Positions 5,332-9,487 of a stretch of DNA of 9,487 nucleotides are shown here, piece after piece (the first letter of the stretch is position 1; each line of letters opens with the position of its first letter). Source of the DNA: Nitrospira sp. Its GTDB lineage: Bacteria; Nitrospirota; Nitrospiria; Nitrospirales; Nitrospiraceae. A program made the position numbers and the translations under genes. Under the pieces are notes generated by a model. It ran no database searches and was not told where the DNA came from. It was given only the letters and a program-made list of their open reading frames with translations. The DNA lies in the NCBI GenBank assembly GCA_025363325.1, contig JANYEF010000150.1:1-9487 (forward strand). The letters are read 5' to 3'.

Positions 5332-5756
5332 CCTGTGGCTTTGCCCGGTGCTTTCTTTTTCGTCGTGGCCGTCTTCTTGGCCGGAGCCTTCTGTGTGACC
5401 TTTGCGGAGTGCTTGACAGTGCCTGCCTTCGGCGTTGCGGCTTTCGCCGACTTCGCCAGCCGCTCCTGTGCGGCTCCCAGGCTATTTTGCAAGCTGTTCA
5501 TCATGGACGACTTATCGCGATTTGCCCGAGAGAGATCGTCCACTTGCGTCTGCAGATCGTCTTTTACCTTCGAAATCGAGGTGAGTTGATTCTGTAGCTG
5601 GGCCTTTTCCATAGTCGCACTCTGCAGCTCGGAGCGGAGTTGTTCTATTTGTGTTTGGAGCGCCGGGGGCCAGTAATCGCACCCGGACAGACCCACAGAA
5701 AAGAGCGTTATGGCGGCCACCGCAACAAGATTCCGCACCATCACTACTTGAGCCAT
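5322..5756 (-). CDS. Small coiled-coil lipoprotein with basic Lys/Ala-rich tail, function unknown
   Basis: The 144-residue product has three parts. Residues 1-26 are a lipoprotein signal: short N-region with Arg8, hydrophobic core LVAVAAITLFSVGL (10-23) and lipobox LSGC with the acylated Cys26. Asp27 follows; in E. coli Asp at +2 retains lipoproteins in the inner membrane, though that rule need not hold here. Residues 32-100 are a heptad-rich coiled coil dense in Gln, Leu, Ser and charged residues (for example QTQIEQLRSELQSATMEKAQ). Residues 101-144 are Lys/Ala/Thr/Pro-rich and strongly basic (VTQKAPAKKTATTKKKAP), resembling histone H1-like tails. AAAGGAGA six bases upstream supports the start at 5756. 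It may span the periplasm and contact peptidoglycan or another anionic polymer, but this is inference. It follows tsaC by 37 bp, so it may be the last gene of the pur unit. Confidence 0.82.
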   Translation of the reverse strand: MAQVVMVRNLVAVAAITLFSVGLSGCDYWPPALQTQIEQLRSELQSATMEKAQLQNQLTSISKVKDDLQTQVDDLSRANRDKSSMMNSLQNSLGAAQERLAKSAKAATPKAGTVKHSAKVTQKAPAKKTATTKKKAPGKATGER

Positions 5757-5762
5757 CGGTAT

Positions 5763-5770
5763 TCTCCTTT
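5763..5770 (-). promoter_or_regulatory. Ribosome binding site of the lipoprotein gene
   Basis: AAAGGAGA on the minus strand, six bases before the ATG at 5756. It rules out the much longer upstream-open frame (to 5945), which would overlap tsaC and bury the signal peptide. Confidence 0.75.
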
Positions 5771-5793
5771 CAGTGTGAGCGATACAATCGACT

Positions 5794-6471
5794 TCACCGA
5801 CTATCTGCGTCGAGATGCAGGCCGTGAGCGGCCAACTGTACCACGATGGCACCTCGTTCGATCGCTCCATCGCGAATGATTCGGATCGGGCCCCGTATGT
5901 CGATGACGGTGGACGGTCGCCCTCCAGGAGTCGGTCCAGCATCAATGATCAAGTCGATCACGTCGCCAAGACCGTGCTGGACTTCTTCCGCCGTGCAGGG
6001 TGGCTGTATACCTTCACGATTCGCACTGGTGCCGGTCACCGGCCCGACTAGGCGCAAGAGATCAACCAGGGGTTGCCAGGCACTGAGACGAATGCCGACA
6101 GAACCGGTTCCCGCCGTTACCGCATCGGGGAGTTCCACGGCTGCGGAAAAGACGATCGTGAGAGGCCCGGGCCAGAAGGCGTTCATCAATACGGTGGCCG
6201 CTGGAGGGATACTTCGAACGAGCGGCTCCAACTGAGGCCTGTCACCGACCAGCACGAGAATCGGTTTTCCCTCAGATCGGCCTTTGACCTGCCACAACCT
6301 GGCGAGCGCCTGTTCGTCGAACGGGGCCACCGCAAGCCCGTAGAAACTTTCCGTCGGCAGGGCGATAAGACCGCCATTTCCGAGCACGAGACGCACCCGC
6401 TCAGCAAGCACCGGGACGGTGGAAGCCGCGTAGCGCTCGATCGATGCCATGGCAGGAACCATCAGCCCCAT
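5794..6471 (-). CDS. tsaC: L-threonylcarbamoyladenylate synthase, TsaC/YrdC type
   Basis: This 225-residue protein is a single YrdC domain, the enzyme that condenses threonine, bicarbonate and ATP to threonylcarbamoyl-AMP for t6A37 on ANN-decoding tRNAs. Recognisable elements are GGLIALPTESFYGLA (33-47), the KGR motif at 63-65 with SEGKPI (66-71), FWPGPLTIV (99-107), SVGIRLS (124-130), TGTSANREG (146-154) and the STVID block (187-191). Its length fits TsaC; the extra C-terminal domain of Sua5 is absent. Two positions in the first motif differ from the usual PTETxYGLG (Ser for Thr, Ala for Gly), both conservative. The ATG at 6471 lies six bases after the purD stop with a weak AAGG, suggesting translational coupling; Met4 and Met8 are alternative starts. 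Confidence 0.92.
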   Translation of the reverse strand: MGLMVPAMASIERYAASTVPVLAERVRLVLGNGGLIALPTESFYGLAVAPFDEQALARLWQVKGRSEGKPILVLVGDRPQLEPLVRSIPPAATVLMNAFWPGPLTIVFSAAVELPDAVTAGTGSVGIRLSAWQPLVDLLRLVGPVTGTSANREGIQPPCTAEEVQHGLGDVIDLIIDAGPTPGGRPSTVIDIRGPIRIIRDGAIERGAIVVQLAAHGLHLDADSR

Positions 6472-6477
6472 GCTGCC

Positions 6478-7752
6478 TTACTCGTGACGTGCAAACGCAC
6501 GATGCGCGATATCCGTTCGATAGTGGGAATCTGCAAATGAAATCGACCGGGTCACGCGATAGGCTTCCGCTTGCGCGTCCGCCAGGGTCTTTCCGCGTCC
6601 CGTAACTCCCAGCACCCGACCCCCTGACGTAACCACCTCGGCACCCGTTCGTGCTGTACCTGCATGAAACACCACAGTCGTCTCATCAGTCGTGGTCGGC
6701 AATCCGTGAATCACGCGGCCGGTCTGATAGGCTGCGGGATAGCCTCCCGATGTCATGACGACACACACCGCGGTCTCATCATGCCAGTCCACGGTGAGCT
6801 GATCGAGCCGATGTTCGACCACGGCCTCCAGCACCTCCAATAAATCGGTCTTGAGCAACGGGAGCACGACTTGTGTTTCCGGATCCCCCATCCGGGCATT
6901 GAACTCCAAGACGTATGGCGTCTCTTTCACAATCATGAGCCCGGCATACAAGACACCCTGAAACGGGCAGCCCATGCGAGACAAGGCTTCTACAGCGGGA
7001 TAGAGAACCTGCCTGGTGACTTGCTCGCGCAGTGCCATGGTGCCGAGCGGTGCAGGACAATAGGCACCCATGCCCCCGGTATTGGGTCCCGTATCCCCAT
7101 CTCCGACTCGCTTATGATCCTGCGCCGGCAGCATCGGCACCACCGTCCGGCCATCCGTGAAGGCCATGATGGTCAGTTCCTCGCCGTCAAGGAACTGTTC
7201 GATCAACACGCGCTGGCCGGCCTGACCAAACACCGCATGCTCCAGCGAATCCCGGACGGCCCGTATTGCCTCCTCACGGGTCGTCGCGACCACCACACCC
7301 TTTCCCTGCGCCAATCCATCCGCCTTCACCACTACGGGAAGCTCATGCTGATCGAGATAGGCTAAGGCCGAAGCGACCCGATCGAAACTTTGCGCCTTCG
7401 CCGTGAGAATCTTCGCGCTGGCCATGATCTCTTTGGAAAAGACTTTGCTGGCTTCGATGCGGGCAGCACCCTTCGTCGGTCCAAATATCTTGAGCTTGGA
7501 TTTGCGAAAATCATCGACAATGCCCAACGCAAGCGGAGCTTCCGGCCCCACGACCGTCAGATCGATCTTCTCCGACTCCACGAATGTTTTCAGTCCGGCA
7601 ATGTCGTCGGCTTTGACCGGCACACAGGTCGCGAGCGATGCGATCCCTGCATTGCCGGGCGCACAATAGAGCGCGGGCGTGCGGGGACTTTGCGCGAGTT
7701 TCCACACCATGGCGTGCTCGCGTCCACCACTGCCAACGATAAGAATCTTCAT
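6478..7752 (-). CDS. purD: Phosphoribosylamine-glycine ligase PurD
   Basis: This 424-residue ATP-grasp enzyme makes glycinamide ribonucleotide from phosphoribosylamine, glycine and ATP, the second step of de novo purine synthesis. The protein starts MKILIVGSGGREHAM, the standard N-terminal Rossmann-like motif. VVGPEAPLALG (67-77), the ATP-grasp core VVVKADGLAQGKGVVVA (140-156), DHKRVGDGDTGPNTGGMG (212-229) and the signature RMGDPETQ (287-294) are all intact. Length is normal. The frame stays open upstream to 7854, but those 34 extra residues translate the heptad array (the THHSSLITHH-like segment) and are not part of the family; the start is therefore 7752. The upstream GAGTGG is a weak RBS. 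It follows purH by 129 bp and precedes tsaC by 6 bp on the same strand. Confidence 0.96.
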   Translation of the reverse strand: MKILIVGSGGREHAMVWKLAQSPRTPALYCAPGNAGIASLATCVPVKADDIAGLKTFVESEKIDLTVVGPEAPLALGIVDDFRKSKLKIFGPTKGAARIEASKVFSKEIMASAKILTAKAQSFDRVASALAYLDQHELPVVVKADGLAQGKGVVVATTREEAIRAVRDSLEHAVFGQAGQRVLIEQFLDGEELTIMAFTDGRTVVPMLPAQDHKRVGDGDTGPNTGGMGAYCPAPLGTMALREQVTRQVLYPAVEALSRMGCPFQGVLYAGLMIVKETPYVLEFNARMGDPETQVVLPLLKTDLLEVLEAVVEHRLDQLTVDWHDETAVCVVMTSGGYPAAYQTGRVIHGLPTTTDETTVVFHAGTARTGAEVVTSGGRVLGVTGRGKTLADAQAEAYRVTRSISFADSHYRTDIAHRAFARHE

Positions 7753-7764
7753 CTCAATCCACTC

Positions 7765-7878
7765 GTGATGGGTGATGAGTGATGAGTGATGAGTTGGATA
7801 TAAAGGCAGAGTGGAAAACGATCGCTGCGAAGACTTTCTCGACGAACTGATCACGCATCACTAATCACACATCACCAT
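7765..7878. repeat. Inverted heptad array (GTGATGA units) between purH and purD
   Basis: Four 7-bp units GTGATG(A/G) run from 7765 to 7792. Four units of the opposite orientation, each starting TCAC, run at 7851-7857, 7858-7864, 7865-7871 and 7872-7878. Positions 7771-7794 pair with 7853-7876 at 21 of 24 sites, enclosing a 58-bp centre. In the purH-purD transcript this would be a hairpin ending about 18 bases before the purD start. From memory, ATCACTC-type short tandem arrays are frequent in intergenic regions of Nitrospira-like genomes. Function is unknown; RNA stabilisation or a small effect on purD translation is possible. Confidence 0.78.
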
Positions 7879-7881
7879 CCG

Positions 7882-9435
7882 TTAGTGGCGGAAGTGGCGC
7901 ATGCCCGTCAAGATCATCGCCACCCCCTGTTCATCTGCGGCTTTGACAATTTCGGCATCGCGAATCGAGCCGCCCGGCTGAATGACCGCCGTGATCCCCG
8001 CTTGCGCGGCGGCATCTAATCCATCCCGGAACGGGAAGAACGCATCCGACGCCATCACGCATCCCTTGATCGGCATCTGGGCTTTCATCACCGCAAGCTT
8101 CACCGAATCGACCCGACTCATTTGGCCGGCGCCGATTCCCACCGTCTGCCCAGGCTTCGCATAGACGATCGCGTTCGACTTCACGTGTTTGCAGACCTTC
8201 CAGGCAAACGCGCAGGCCGCATACTCCTCGTCCGTCGGTTTGCGCAGGGTCGGCACATTGAGCGCTTTCAGATCGGTCAAGACACCAAGATCCCGGTCCT
8301 GTACGATCAAGCCACCCACCAATTTCTTGAGATCAAAGCCCTCGTGCTTCACCTTCGTGAGCGGCCCGACATCGAGCAAACGAAGATCTTTTTTGCGTTT
8401 CAATTCCGCGAGTGCGTCGTCCGCAAATCCAGGCGCAATGACCACTTCCACAAACGTGGAAGTGATTTCTTTCGCCGCAGCCAGATCCACGGGACGATTG
8501 AATGCAATCACGCCGCCGAACGCCGAGATGGGATCGGTCTCCCGAGCTTTCACATAAGCCTCGACCGGCGTCGCCCCCAGTGCCACGCCGCAGGGATTGT
8601 TGTGTTTGATAATAGCCACGGCAATCTCGGCATACTCTTTCGCCAGCTCAAGCGCCGAATTCGCGTCCAGGAAATTGTTATACGACATTGCCTTGCCGTG
8701 CAGAATCTTCCCGTGCGATACGGATGGTTCGGAGGGATGCAGCTCTCGGTAGAACGCCCCTTGCTGATGCGGGTTTTCCCCATAGCGGAGCATCTCTGCC
8801 CGTTCGAACTGCAAGGACAATATCTGGGGAAACTTGACCTCGCTGCCCTGCACCTGCCGTTCGAGATACCCGGCGATCAGACTGTCGTAGCGAGCCGTAT
8901 GTTGAAACACCTTCAACGCCAACTCGCGCCGTAACTCGCGCGACGCCGTCCCGGCCTTCGCCGCATCGAGTACGCGCTGGTAGTCCGTCGGGTCCACGAC
9001 CACCAGGACATCTTCGTGGTTTTTGGCGGCAGAGCGCAGCATCGACGGCCCGCCAATATCGATATTTTCGATGGCCTCTTCAAAGGAACAGTGCGGTTTC
9101 GAGATCGTCGCCTCGAACGGATAGAGGTTGACCACGACCACGTCGATCGGCCCAATTCCCTGCTGCTTCATCTCCTCGACATGGGCCGGTACCGAACGAC
9201 GTCCAAGCAAGCCGCCATGAATCTTGGGGTGCAGTGTCTTGACGCGGCCATCGAGAATTTCCGGTGAGCCAGTGTAGGCTGCCACATCGGTCACCTTTAC
9301 ACCGGCCTCTCGTAGGGCTTTTGCCGTTCCTCCAGTCGAGAGGATCTCGGCACCCAGCGCCTCGAGTCCTTTTGCCATGTCCACCACGCCGGTCTTGTCT
9401 GACACGCTGATGAGTGCCCGCTTGATGCCGGCCAT
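7882..9435 (-). CDS. purH: Bifunctional AICAR formyltransferase/IMP cyclohydrolase PurH
   Basis: The 517-residue protein is a full-length PurH. It formylates AICAR using 10-formyl-tetrahydrofolate and cyclises the product to IMP, completing de novo purine synthesis. The N-terminal MGS-like cyclohydrolase domain (1-150) shows SVSDKTG (10-16), STGGT (33-37), DGRVKTLHPKIHGG (62-75) and NIDIGGPSMLRSAAKNH (124-140). The AICAR transformylase domain (about 200-517) shows YGENPHQ (218-224), the catalytic KHNNPCG (277-283), DPISAFGG (301-308), SDAFFPFRDG (463-472) and QPGGSIRD (486-493). The ending GMRHFRH is the usual family terminus. AAGGAGT five bases upstream fixes the ATG at 9435. It is the first gene of the minus-strand purH-purD-tsaC run within the window; a gene further right could precede it. 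Confidence 0.97.
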   Translation of the reverse strand: MAGIKRALISVSDKTGVVDMAKGLEALGAEILSTGGTAKALREAGVKVTDVAAYTGSPEILDGRVKTLHPKIHGGLLGRRSVPAHVEEMKQQGIGPIDVVVVNLYPFEATISKPHCSFEEAIENIDIGGPSMLRSAAKNHEDVLVVVDPTDYQRVLDAAKAGTASRELRRELALKVFQHTARYDSLIAGYLERQVQGSEVKFPQILSLQFERAEMLRYGENPHQQGAFYRELHPSEPSVSHGKILHGKAMSYNNFLDANSALELAKEYAEIAVAIIKHNNPCGVALGATPVEAYVKARETDPISAFGGVIAFNRPVDLAAAKEITSTFVEVVIAPGFADDALAELKRKKDLRLLDVGPLTKVKHEGFDLKKLVGGLIVQDRDLGVLTDLKALNVPTLRKPTDEEYAACAFAWKVCKHVKSNAIVYAKPGQTVGIGAGQMSRVDSVKLAVMKAQMPIKGCVMASDAFFPFRDGLDAAAQAGITAVIQPGGSIRDAEIVKAADEQGVAMILTGMRHFRH

Positions 9436-9440
9436 AGATC

Positions 9441-9447
9441 ACTCCTT
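9441..9447 (-). promoter_or_regulatory. Ribosome binding site of purH
   Basis: AAGGAGT on the minus strand, five bases before the ATG at 9435. Only about 40 bp remain upstream in the window and I could not identify promoter boxes or a purine riboswitch in them. Confidence 0.75.
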
Positions 9448-9487
9448 GGAAGACGATCGATAGATGTTACGTGAGTCGGAAGGCGCG

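Noticed and set aside
5757..5945. Longer form of the lipoprotein gene starting at 5945.
   Set aside because: It overlaps tsaC by about 150 bp and would place the lipoprotein signal in mid-protein; the RBS at 5763-5770 selects 5756.
7753..7854. Extension of PurD upstream to 7854, giving 458 residues.
   Set aside because: The extra 34 residues encode the heptad array, and the universal PurD start MKILIVGSGGREHA is at 7752.
7765..7878. CRISPR-like array.
   Set aside because: Units are 7 bp without spacers and the second half is inverted; there are no direct repeats of 20-40 bp and no cas genes.
8122..8934. A 270-codon plus-strand open frame opposite purH.
   Set aside because: It is antisense to the conserved catalytic part of PurH, has no family resemblance, and long antisense frames are common in GC-rich coding DNA.

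Overview
The window reads as a compact, moderately GC-rich chromosomal segment from a free-living bacterium. The best guess is a member of the Nitrospirota, probably Nitrospira or a relative. That assignment is an inference from the gene set, the proteins and the style of the intergenic repeats, not from a database search. Almost all of the sequence is core metabolism or translation-related housekeeping. I see no CRISPR array, rRNA, tRNA, transposase, phage gene or defence system.

Layout. The left part (1-1861) is on the minus strand: the first 334 codons of an EF-G-like GTPase that runs off the window edge, a 141-bp repeat-bearing spacer, and radC. A divergent intergenic region leads into plus-strand genes: a 57-residue zinc-ribbon protein (2043-2216), a 292-bp gap with no convincing gene, then a tight rsmD-coaD-aminotransferase unit (2509-4756) in which each gene overlaps the next by the ATGA arrangement. 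After a second repeat-bearing spacer comes an FmdB-type zinc-ribbon protein with a long Ser/Thr/Pro/Ala tail (4913-5302). It converges on a minus-strand run transcribed from the right edge: purH, purD, tsaC (YrdC family) and a small coiled-coil lipoprotein with a histone-H1-like basic tail.

How the genes fit together. PurD (second step of de novo purine synthesis) and PurH (the last two steps) form a purine unit with TsaC, which makes the threonylcarbamoyl-AMP used for tRNA t6A. RsmD modifies 16S rRNA and CoaD makes dephospho-CoA. The co-transcribed class I aminotransferase supplies amino acids, probably aspartate or an aromatic precursor.

The most unusual signals are two. First, the EF-G-like protein has eroded GTPase motifs, including Ala where EF-G has its catalytic His and Glu in place of Lys in the NKxD motif. 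Second, three intergenic spacers each hold a short-period tandem array (7, 9 and 7 bp) whose second half is the reverse complement of the first. Two of the three are preceded by the same 19-bp sequence. These look like a recurring class of non-coding element. I found no evidence for a novel multi-gene system.
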